Shown here one piece after another: positions 1-5,348 of a stretch of DNA of 5,629 nt. The notes below the pieces were generated by a model. The model did no database searches and was not told the DNA's origin. It was given only the letters and a program-made list of their open reading frames with translations. Every line of letters begins with the position of its first letter. The first letter of the stretch is position 1. A program made the position numbers and the translations under genes. The DNA is from Bacteroidota bacterium (GTDB taxonomy: Bacteria > Bacteroidota > Bacteroidia > Flavobacteriales > Flavobacteriaceae), in contig JADWMI010000168.1 of assembly GCA_015767395.1 (NCBI GenBank), forward strand, positions 1 through 5,629, read 5' to 3'.

Positions 1-572
1 TGTAAACTCATATAGCATTTTCCAGAAACAGCCATACACAAAGCACCATGTCCAAAAATTTCAATCTCTAATAAATTACCTGAAGGGCCGCAAATATTTT
101 CTTTTTCAATTTGTTCCGTAATTTTCTTTACCTGGCGTAAACTTAATTCTCTACTTAAAACCATCGTATCAGCAAACATGGAGTAAAATCTAGCAGTTTC
201 AATATTTGTAATATTTATTTGCGTTGAAATATGGACTTCCATACCAATAGCTCTAGCTGAAGCAATTACGGCCTGATCCATTGCAATAACTGCTGTAATA
301 TCAGCATCTTTTGCTTGTTGAAGTAGCGTTTTTACAATGCTTAAATCATGATCGTAAATGATGGTATTTAGCGTCAGATAGGTTCTAACATTTTTGGCTT
401 TACACCTGTCCGAAATTTCTTTTAAATCTTCCAACGTAAAGTTTACTGTTGCTCTCGCGCGCATATTTAATTGCTCAACTCCAAAATAAATAGAATCCGC
501 ACCATTATCTAACGCTGCTTGTAGCGATTCAAAATTTCCCGCAGGAGCCATTAATTCAATTTTCTGCTTCAT
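1..572 (-). CDS. trhP: Peptidase U32 family protein, probable tRNA uridine 5-hydroxylation protein TrhP (C-terminus beyond left edge)
   Basis: The ATG is at 572-570 and the frame stays open to the left edge, giving 190 codons plus two bases. The start fits the family N-terminus: LMAPAGN at residues 7-13, then a GADSIYFG strand at 24-31 typical of the U32 TIM-barrel-like fold. VLSRELSL lies just before the variable stretch, and residues 171-189 match the U32 signature E-x-F-x2-G-A-L-C-x4-G-x-C-x-M-S exactly. Cys179 and Cys186 within it are expected to be two of the iron-sulfur ligands. Despite the family name, characterised members are RNA-modifying or ubiquinone-hydroxylation factors, not proven proteases. 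E. coli TrhP supports prephenate-dependent, O2-independent formation of 5-hydroxyuridine at tRNA position 34. The start codon shares its A with the stop codon of trhO, so the two are probably co-transcribed and translationally coupled. The paralogue RlhA (23S rRNA C2501 hydroxylation) cannot be excluded from the N-terminus alone; the trhO neighbour favours TrhP. Confidence 0.85.
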   Translation of the reverse strand, partial: MKQKIELMAPAGNFESLQAALDNGADSIYFGVEQLNMRARATVNFTLEDLKEISDRCKAKNVRTYLTLNTIIYDHDLSIVKTLLQQAKDADITAVIAMDQAVIASARAIGMEVHISTQINITNIETARFYSMFADTMVLSRELSLRQVKKITEQIEKENICGPSGNLLEIEIFGHGALCMAVSGKCYMSL

Positions 573-1603
573 TATTTTTTATATTTTAAAACTTCTGAAC
601 GTCCTTTTTTAAATATTTTATTACTGTTTGGAATTCCTTTTCGTAGTTCTTTTTGAACTTCAAAAGGGAGTTGAACTATCTCTTGGCAATCATTTGAACA
701 ACAAGTTTCCATTTTTTCGTTACACTTTTCACATTGGATAAATAGTAAGTGGCAAGCTTCATTTGCACAATTTACATGAGTATCACAAGCTTCACCACAT
801 TGGTGACAATTGGCTATAATATCATCTGAAACTCTTTCTGATATGCGGTGGTCAAACACGAAATTTTTACCGATAAATTTATTTTGTAATTCCTTTTCTT
901 TTACCTGACACGTGTATTCAATAATACCTCCTTCTAACTGAAAAACGTTTTTAAACCCTTTGTGCTTAAAATAGGCGCTCGCTTTTTCACAACGAATGCC
1001 ACCAGTACAATACATTAACAAGTTTTTGTCTTCTTTATGGTCTTTTAAATCTTCTTCAATGATATCTAAAGAGTCTCTAAAAGTATCAACATCAGGAGTA
1101 ACAGCGGTTTCAAAATGTCCAATTTCACTTTCGTAATGATTTCGCATATCCACACAAATAGTTTCGGGTTTAGCTAACATTTTATTGAATTCATCAGCAT
1201 TTAAATGAACTCCTTTATCGGTCACATTAAATGTTTCATCATTCAATCCGTCAGCAACAATTTTATCTCTAACTTTTACAGTTAGTTTTAAAAAAGACTT
1301 GTTGTCATGTTCAATGGCGATATTTAATCGGCAATCTTTTAAGAATGAAATACGATCTATTTGATTTTTCAATACGATTAAGTTACTAGAAGGAACTGAA
1401 ATTTGAGCATTGATCCCTTCGCTAGAAACATAGGTTCGTCCTAATACATTGAGTTTGTTCCATTCAATAAATAAATGGTCTCTTAATTCTTGAGGATTTT
1501 CTATCTGATAATATTGATAGAAAGAAATTGTTAAACGGTCTTCACCTGCCTCATCAATTAATTGGGCACGTTCTTCAGCGCTTAACTTATTGTACAGTTG
1601 CAT
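572..1603 (-). CDS. trhO: tRNA uridine(34) hydroxylase TrhO (rhodanese domain, UPF0176/YceA family)
   Basis: This 343-residue protein is close to the roughly 350 residues of E. coli TrhO (YceA) and resembles it end to end. In E. coli it performs the O2-dependent 5-hydroxylation of U34 in tRNAs that later carry 5-oxyuridine derivatives. An N-terminal acylphosphatase-like domain covers about residues 24-120 and includes GRTYVSSEGINAQISVP at 55-71. A rhodanese domain follows at about 135-232. Its active loop CTGGIRCEKA spans 199-208, with Cys199 in the catalytic position and a second conserved Cys205, followed by EGGIIEY at 224-230. After FIGKNFVFD (243-251) comes a cysteine-rich tail with Cys266, 269, 273, 279, 284, 291, 294, 301, 302 and 306, likely a metal-binding module, which matches E. 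coli closely. No key residue is missing. It is the first gene of a two-gene (or longer) minus-strand operon with the U32 gene. A perfect TAnnTTTG box lies 59 bp upstream of the start. Confidence 0.95.
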   Translation of the reverse strand: MQLYNKLSAEERAQLIDEAGEDRLTISFYQYYQIENPQELRDHLFIEWNKLNVLGRTYVSSEGINAQISVPSSNLIVLKNQIDRISFLKDCRLNIAIEHDNKSFLKLTVKVRDKIVADGLNDETFNVTDKGVHLNADEFNKMLAKPETICVDMRNHYESEIGHFETAVTPDVDTFRDSLDIIEEDLKDHKEDKNLLMYCTGGIRCEKASAYFKHKGFKNVFQLEGGIIEYTCQVKEKELQNKFIGKNFVFDHRISERVSDDIIANCHQCGEACDTHVNCANEACHLLFIQCEKCNEKMETCCSNDCQEIVQLPFEVQKELRKGIPNSNKIFKKGRSEVLKYKK

Positions 1604-1662
1604 GCTATACTTTTTTAGTTAAACAATAGTTGGGGAATGATTAAATAACCCTAAATTTTTTG

Positions 1663-1670
1663 CAAAATTA
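1663..1670 (-). promoter_or_regulatory. Probable promoter -7 box of the trhO operon
   Basis: Read on the minus strand, 1670-1663 is TAATTTTG, an exact match to the Bacteroidota -7 consensus TAnnTTTG. The nearest TTG that could serve as the -33 element is at 1700-1698, 27 bp upstream, longer than the usual spacing of about 17-20, so the -33 element is weak or absent. Transcription would start near 1655, giving a leader of about 50 nt for trhO. The stretch just upstream holds a 15-bp dyad at 1682-1696. Confidence 0.5.
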
Positions 1671-1681
1671 CGTATTTTCTT

Positions 1682-1696
1682 ATAACTATTAGTTAT
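1682..1696. promoter_or_regulatory. Small perfect inverted repeat inside the trhO promoter region
   Basis: ATAACTA at 1682-1688 and TAGTTAT at 1690-1696 are perfect inverted repeats around a single central T. The site lies directly upstream of the -7 box at 1663-1670, in the spacer where a repressor could block RNA polymerase. It is composed of A/T-rich sequence, so chance occurrence is quite possible. No regulator is known for it, and operator function is inference from position and symmetry only. Confidence 0.25.
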
Positions 1697-1750
1697 TCAA
1701 CTAAATAATCGTTTTCTAAAAAAGTGTTAAAAAATGGTAGTTCTGAAAAA

Positions 1751-3103
1751 TTACAATGTTTTTGTTCTCCTAATTTGAGTTTTATTAAACTCAGCTATAT
1801 CAATACTATATAATGCTGATGATGGAGTTGTATCATAATCTCCTATGTTTTTTCCTCCTAGCAAATAGATTTTATTATTTGAAATATACATTTTGGAGCA
1901 AGTCAAGTTCAGTTTTATGTAAAACTCATTTAACTCTTTATTTTTTGTGTTGAACGTATAAATTTTACCTCTATCAAAAATATAAATAATAGCATTATAA
2001 TTTGAAACAGCTGGCGATTCCATTCCAAAGAATAAATCACCTTCCTTTTTCCATTTCTTAGTGATTAAATCAAAACTTTCAATTTCAGACAGAGGTTTGC
2101 TTTTAAAACCACCAATTAAATAAATTTTATCATCAATTAATACACCGTTGGTTTCTTTTGCAGAAGGCATGCTATCTAATTCATACCAATATCCTTCCTT
2201 TAAATCATAAAAGTGAATTTTACTGGTGTATTCTTTTTTTTCATTTCGATTCTTTTTAATGGACCCCCCAGCAACAATTAAATTGCCTTGATAGTTAAAT
2301 GACACAAAATTAACAGCTTGATGAGGGTTTGTTCCATCAACAATTTTTGTATTGGTCTGTAAATTAATAATTTCAATGTTTGTTTTTAAATATTCTTTTT
2401 TCTTACTAACAGACATTGTTGTTCCGCCTAAAACATATAGGTTTTCACCAAAGAGATTCGCATTATGAAAAGCTCTTTTATCAAATTTAGTTTCATTTTT
2501 TGTCCAAGTATCAGTTGGTATGTCATACGTCAAAAAATCACCTTTATAAATATCTTTAAAATAAGAGCCTTGAGATTTTTGAAGTATTTCAATTAGTGTT
2601 AAATCTGTGTTAGCATATTTTTCCAGAGCTCTTTTAGGGCCATCAATTTGGTAAGAAGCATTACCACCAACTACATGAATTTTATCTTTATTTAATACTG
2701 CTCCAAAAGAAAAAAGACCACTTTTCATGGATTTTAACTTTTTATAACTAATGGTTTGCTTTAAATTTCTTTTTTCAGTAATTGATATTTCACCTAACGT
2801 GTTTACCTTTTTAACTAGGTATACAGTATATTTTTTTTGATTTTTTTTAAAAGCTATGGTTATTTTTTTATATCCAATATGTGAGAAGTAAATATTACCA
2901 GGAATCGCTTTTGGATTTCGAAATTTTAAAAAATAAGAGCCGTTAGAGATGGACATGGTTCCGTCTACAATGTTATCTGCAAATACGTGAACTCCTTCAA
3001 TAGGTTTATGAGTTTCAGCATCTAAAACGTTACCTTCAATATATTGTGAGTATAGGCTAAAAGATAAAAGAGTTAACAGCAAAATAAAGATTGGTTTTTT
3101 CAT
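1751..3103 (-). CDS. Secreted protein with N-terminal carboxypeptidase-regulatory-like domain and Kelch-type beta-propeller
   Basis: The 450-residue protein begins with an ordinary signal peptide (MKK, a hydrophobic core at 5-17, probable cleavage near SLYSQ at 16-20) and no lipobox cysteine. Residues about 21-97 form a carboxypeptidase-regulatory-like beta-sandwich (IEGNVLDAETHKPIEGVHV, then SNGSYFLKF and ISFSHIGY-like strands). Residues 100-110 then read VNTLGEISITE, resembling the link between this domain and the plug of TonB-dependent receptors. Instead of a plug, Kelch-like repeats follow. Hydrophobic strand-plus-GG motifs end at 146-147, 226-227, 279-280, 331-332 and 416-417, with a degenerate copy lacking GG at about 369-383. 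Downstream Trp200, Trp306 and Trp351 sit where Kelch blades carry their aromatic residue. That makes about six blades, enough for a complete propeller. I see no type IX sorting domain at the C-terminus and no catalytic signature, so ligand and role are unknown. The location is probably periplasmic or outer-membrane-associated. The gene stands alone between trhO and divergent asd and is rich in Lys, Asn and Ile codons, which could mark it as accessory. Confidence 0.85.
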   Translation of the reverse strand: MKKPIFILLLTLLSFSLYSQYIEGNVLDAETHKPIEGVHVFADNIVDGTMSISNGSYFLKFRNPKAIPGNIYFSHIGYKKITIAFKKNQKKYTVYLVKKVNTLGEISITEKRNLKQTISYKKLKSMKSGLFSFGAVLNKDKIHVVGGNASYQIDGPKRALEKYANTDLTLIEILQKSQGSYFKDIYKGDFLTYDIPTDTWTKNETKFDKRAFHNANLFGENLYVLGGTTMSVSKKKEYLKTNIEIINLQTNTKIVDGTNPHQAVNFVSFNYQGNLIVAGGSIKKNRNEKKEYTSKIHFYDLKEGYWYELDSMPSAKETNGVLIDDKIYLIGGFKSKPLSEIESFDLITKKWKKEGDLFFGMESPAVSNYNAIIYIFDRGKIYTFNTKNKELNEFYIKLNLTCSKMYISNNKIYLLGGKNIGDYDTTPSSALYSIDIAEFNKTQIRRTKTL

Positions 3104-3181
3104 TTTGGCTTTTCGTTAATCGGCATCAAAAATGAAGCCTTACTGTAAATTTAATTTAAAAATTATTAGAAATAACAATCA

Positions 3182-3203
3182 GTTCGGTTTCCGGACATTT
3201 TTT
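3182..3203 (+). terminator. Terminator-like hairpin with T-run upstream of asd
   Basis: GTTCGG at 3182-3187 pairs with CCGGAC at 3191-3196 (six pairs, one of them G-T) around a TTT loop, and is followed by six T at 3198-3203. The form is that of a small intrinsic terminator reading rightward. It lies between divergent genes and ahead of the predicted asd promoter, so it has no obvious gene to terminate. It could stop antisense transcription from the Kelch-gene side, or act as a leader element if asd has a second promoter further upstream. The short stem keeps confidence low. Confidence 0.35.
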
Positions 3204-3245
3204 AACAAAAAAATATTTTTGTGTTAATTTTCTATTGTATAGTAG

Positions 3246-3274
3246 TTGATTGTCAGCTTTTTTTATAAAATTTG
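3246..3274 (+). promoter_or_regulatory. Probable asd promoter
   Basis: TTG at 3246-3248 is followed after 18 bp by AAAATTTG at 3267-3274, which matches the Bacteroidota -7 consensus TAnnTTTG at seven of eight positions. Spacing fits the usual -33/-7 layout. Transcription would start near 3280, leaving about 20 nt of A-rich leader before the asd start, too short for a riboswitch. No Shine-Dalgarno sequence is visible, as is common in this phylum. Confidence 0.55.
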
Positions 3275-3301
3275 CATCAATATTAAAATAAAAACAAAAA
3301 G

Positions 3302-4291
3302 ATGAAAGTAGCTGTTGTAGGCGCTACCGGGATGGTAGGAAGTGTAATGTTACAAGTTTTAGCGGAAAGAAATTTTCCAATTACTGAATTATTATTAGTT
3401 GCCTCGGAAAGATCTAAGGGTAAACAAATGGAATATAAAGGTAAAACTTATACTGTTATAGGTTTACAAGATGCTGTTGATGCAAAACCTGACATCGCTT
3501 TGTTTTCCGCAGGTGGAAGTACTTCTGAAGCTTGGGCTCCAAAATTTGCGGAAGTTGGTTGTACTGTAGTTGATAATTCTTCTGCATGGAGAATGGATCC
3601 AACAAAAAAGCTGGTAGTTCCTGAAATTAACGGGGATGTATTGACTAAAGAAGATAAAATTATTGCAAACCCTAACTGTTCTACCATTCAACTGGTAATG
3701 GCATTGGCACCTTTGCATAAAAAATATAAAATGAAACGTGTGGTAATTTCAACATACCAATCGGTTTCAGGAACAGGTGTTAAAGCTGTAGAGCAATTAG
3801 AAAACGAAACAAAAGGAATTAAAGGAGAAATGGCATACCATTATCCTATCAATAGAAATGCTATTCCGCATTGCGACGATTTCTTAGACAATGGTTACAC
3901 AAAAGAAGAGATGAAATTGGTGAAAGAACCAAAGAAAATTCTAGCGGATGATTCCTTTTCGGTAACGGCAACAGCTGTTCGTATTCCAACTGCTGGTGGG
4001 CACTCTGAAGCTGTAAACGTTCAGTTTGAAAATGATTTTGATTTAAGTGATGTTCGTAAATTGTTAGCCGAAACACCAGGTGTTATTGTTCAAGATAATT
4101 TAGATACATTAACGTATCCTATGCCAGTTTATGCGCACAACAAAGATGAGGTTTTTGTCGGTCGTATTCGTAGAGATGAATCACAACCGAATACTTTGAA
4201 TTTATGGATAGTTGCTGATAATTTGCGTAAAGGGGCTGCAACCAATACCATTCAAATTGGAGAATATTTAATAGCGAACGGATTGGTTTAG
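3302..4291 (+). CDS. asd: Aspartate-semialdehyde dehydrogenase
   Basis: The enzyme reduces L-4-aspartyl phosphate to L-aspartate-4-semialdehyde with NADPH, releasing phosphate. This is the branch point feeding lysine and diaminopimelate (cell wall), threonine and methionine synthesis in the cytoplasm. The 329 residues start directly with the nucleotide-binding strand and GATGMVG loop at 7-13. SSAWRMD at 93-99 (Arg97, phosphate site) and VPEIN at 106-110 follow. The active site NPNCST is at 123-128 with catalytic Cys126. YQSVSGTG lies at 152-159 with Gln153, and RIPTAGGHSEAV at 227-238 carries Arg227 and His234, the expected substrate-binding and general acid-base residues. GAATNTIQIGE near the C-terminus is also typical. 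The length and motifs fit the shorter form of the family rather than the roughly 367-residue E. coli enzyme. All key residues are present. It is transcribed alone from its own promoter and ends in a strong bidirectional hairpin. Open antisense frames inside it are shadows. Confidence 0.97.
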   Translation: MKVAVVGATGMVGSVMLQVLAERNFPITELLLVASERSKGKQMEYKGKTYTVIGLQDAVDAKPDIALFSAGGSTSEAWAPKFAEVGCTVVDNSSAWRMDPTKKLVVPEINGDVLTKEDKIIANPNCSTIQLVMALAPLHKKYKMKRVVISTYQSVSGTGVKAVEQLENETKGIKGEMAYHYPINRNAIPHCDDFLDNGYTKEEMKLVKEPKKILADDSFSVTATAVRIPTAGGHSEAVNVQFENDFDLSDVRKLLAETPGVIVQDNLDTLTYPMPVYAHNKDEVFVGRIRRDESQPNTLNLWIVADNLRKGAATNTIQIGEYLIANGLV

Positions 4292-4314
4292 TTTTTAAAC
4301 TAATTTAAAATACA

Positions 4315-4350
4315 AAAGCCACACAATTTATTTTGTGTGGCTTTCTTTTT
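4315..4350. terminator. Bidirectional intrinsic terminator between asd and thioredoxin gene
   Basis: AAAGCCACACAA at 4315-4326 and TTGTGTGGCTTT at 4333-4344 form a perfect 12-bp stem with a six-base loop (4327-4332). On the plus strand it is followed by CTTTTT at 4345-4350, giving a classical terminator for asd, whose stop codon ends at 4291. On the minus strand the sequence after the stem is also T-rich although interrupted, so the same hairpin can serve the thioredoxin gene that ends at 4365. Confidence 0.9.
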
Positions 4351-4364
4351 GGAGTTTATAGGGT

Positions 4365-4724
4365 TTACTTTGAAACCGATAATACATCACTTATTATTTT
4401 TTCCAATTCATGCTTTGGAAGTGCACCTTGAGCCATTTGAGGTTCGGCATCTTTAGGTACAAACAACATAGAAGGAATACTTCTAATACCAAAGGCTGCT
4501 GCTAATTCTTGCTGAGCTTCAGTATCTACTTTGTAAATATTCACTTTTCCAGTATAATCATCACTTAATTCTTCTAATACTGGGGCAATTGCCTTACAAG
4601 GTCCACACCAATCTGCGTAAAAATCTATAATACAAGGTATTTCACCTTCAAATTTCCACTCTTTATTTTTTTCGAAATTAAACACCTTCTCTAAAAAGGT
4701 TTCTTTTGTTAATAATTCTGTCAT
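4365..4724 (-). CDS. trxA: Thioredoxin
   Basis: This 119-residue cytoplasmic thiol-disulfide reductant has the full thioredoxin fold and no signal peptide. The active site WCGPC is at 39-43, with Cys40 the nucleophile and Cys43 the resolving cysteine. The buried acid Asp34 corresponds to E. coli Asp26, the cis-proline is Pro84 (RSIPS), and the conserved glycine is Gly100 (QGAL). All are offset by eight residues from E. coli TrxA, so the only difference in layout is a slightly longer N-terminus. An additional Cys31 precedes the motif. It would be reduced by thioredoxin reductase, which is not in this window, and in turn reduce ribonucleotide reductase, peroxiredoxins and similar targets. It converges on asd, sharing the 4315-4350 hairpin, and is divergent from the DoxX-like gene with a 161-bp spacer. 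Bacteroidota often have several thioredoxins, so whether this is the main one cannot be told. Confidence 0.93.
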   Translation of the reverse strand: MTELLTKETFLEKVFNFEKNKEWKFEGEIPCIIDFYADWCGPCKAIAPVLEELSDDYTGKVNIYKVDTEAQQELAAAFGIRSIPSMLFVPKDAEPQMAQGALPKHELEKIISDVLSVSK

Positions 4725-4767
4725 TTCTTAAATTTTAAATATGTTATGTATAAAGCAATTTTTATAC

Positions 4768-4790
4768 CACTTTATTTGACGACAAAGTGA
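4768..4790 (-). promoter_or_regulatory. Candidate thioredoxin promoter box inside an inverted repeat
   Basis: Read on the minus strand, 4790-4783 is TCACTTTG, seven of eight matches to TAnnTTTG. No TTG lies at the right distance for a -33 element. The box overlaps the right arm of a perfect 6-bp inverted repeat, CACTTT at 4768-4773 and AAAGTG at 4784-4789, with a 10-bp spacer. A regulator bound to the repeat would cover the box. Both the promoter and the operator reading are tentative. Confidence 0.25.
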
Positions 4791-4812
4791 CATAAAAACT
4801 TACATTCTAAAA

Positions 4813-4843
4813 GTAACTTTGGTTACATCTGTAATTATTTTTG
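4813..4843 (+). promoter_or_regulatory. Candidate promoter of the DoxX-like gene with overlapping dyad
   Basis: TATTTTTG at 4836-4843 matches TAnnTTTG exactly. The nearest upstream TTG, at 4819-4821, is only 14 bp away, shorter than usual. That TTG lies within a small inverted repeat, GTAAC at 4813-4817 and GTTAC at 4822-4826. Transcription would start near 4850, leaving a leader of about 35 nt. The -7 box is convincing; the -33 element and operator role are uncertain. Confidence 0.45.
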
Positions 4844-4885
4844 TACTTTAACGGCTTAATTAACTGATTATAAACTTAAAACTTA

Positions 4886-5263
4886 ATGATGATGAATTCA
4901 AAAGTGACTATGGTGCTTCGCCTTATTTTAGGTCTAATTCTATTGGTATTTGGAGTAAACAAATTTTTCCATTTTATGCCAATGCCACCTATGGAAGGAG
5001 CTCCAGCAGCATTTATGGGAGCGCTTGGAAAGGCAGGCTACATGTTTCCACTTATTGCTTTTACAGAAATATTTGCAGGTGCGCTGTTGTTATTAAATAA
5101 GTGGGTAGGACTTGCATTGATTTTAGCAGCTATTATATCTGTTAATATTGTGGCATTTCATTTAGTGCTAGATCCAGCAGGAGTTGGTTTGGCTGCAGTA
5201 GTTGCAATTTTAAATACAGTACTTATTTATGCAAATTGGTCTAAATTTAAAACATTATTTTAA
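4886..5263 (+). CDS. DoxX-like family inner-membrane protein
   Basis: This small protein has 125 residues, or 123-124 if a later start is used: ATG occurs three times in a row at 4886, 4889 and 4892, and an in-frame stop at 4877-4879 rules out an earlier start. Four hydrophobic segments are evident at about 7-29, 52-70, 73-92 and 98-117, the arrangement of DoxX/DoxD-like membrane proteins. The first helix ends in the family-typical GVNKFFHF (23-30). The loop after it, 29-44, is rich in Met and Pro (His29, Met31, Met33, Met36, Met44). The family is poorly characterised. Some members are linked to quinone or thiosulfate oxidation, others to thiol redox complexes or simply to membrane-associated stress genes. 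No enzymatic residues can be assigned here. It is monocistronic by appearance, divergent from thioredoxin, and closed by a clear terminator. Confidence 0.85.
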   Translation: MMMNSKVTMVLRLILGLILLVFGVNKFFHFMPMPPMEGAPAAFMGALGKAGYMFPLIAFTEIFAGALLLLNKWVGLALILAAIISVNIVAFHLVLDPAGVGLAAVVAILNTVLIYANWSKFKTLF

Positions 5264-5287
5264 ATAAATAATTGTATTTTAATTCCC

Positions 5288-5317
5288 AAGGCGCAATCTA
5301 TTGATTACGCCTTTTTT
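5288..5317 (+). terminator. Intrinsic terminator after the DoxX-like gene
   Basis: AAGGCG at 5288-5293 pairs with CGCCTT at 5308-5313. After one C-A mismatch the stem continues with AATC at 5295-5298 against GATT at 5303-5306, closing on a four-base loop (5299-5302). A T-run reaches 5317. The hairpin begins 24 bp after the stop codon. Its distal arm also contains the -33 element of the next gene. Confidence 0.85.
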
Positions 5318-5328
5318 AATTATATTTG
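5301..5328 (+). promoter_or_regulatory. Promoter of the prolyl oligopeptidase gene, embedded in the preceding terminator
   Basis: TTG at 5301-5303 and TATATTTG at 5321-5328 are separated by 17 bp. The second element is an exact TAnnTTTG match, making this the best promoter in the window. Expected transcription start is near 5335, giving a leader of about 14 nt. The -33 TTG lies in the loop and inner stem of the terminator at 5288-5317, so termination and initiation signals share DNA. Confidence 0.65.
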
Positions 5329-5348
5329 TTTGTTAAAAAACAACTACA

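Noticed and set aside
1..572. Annotating the left-edge gene as a collagenase-like protease
   Set aside because: The U32 name is historical. The conserved cysteine motif and the trhO partner point to RNA hydroxylation.
1604..1750. Terminator for the Kelch-protein gene
   Set aside because: No stem with a T-run could be found after its stop codon at 1751 on the minus strand, so read-through into trhO cannot be ruled out.
1751..3103. Truncated TonB-dependent receptor
   Set aside because: The N-terminus resembles one, but the frame is intact and residues 129-437 form regular Kelch-like repeats, not a plug or barrel remnant.
3275..3301. Lysine riboswitch or leader-peptide attenuator in front of asd
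   Set aside because: The predicted leader is about 20 nt, with no room for an aptamer, and no short frame rich in Lys, Thr or Met codons precedes the gene.
3448..3718. Two overlapping open frames on the minus strand (3448-3687 and 3464-3718)
   Set aside because: They lie wholly inside asd, have no recognisable domain, and their open reading is explained by the codon bias of the opposite strand.
3861..4076. 71-codon open frame on the minus strand
   Set aside because: It is antisense to the conserved C-terminal half of asd and the predicted peptide has low-complexity, non-protein-like composition.
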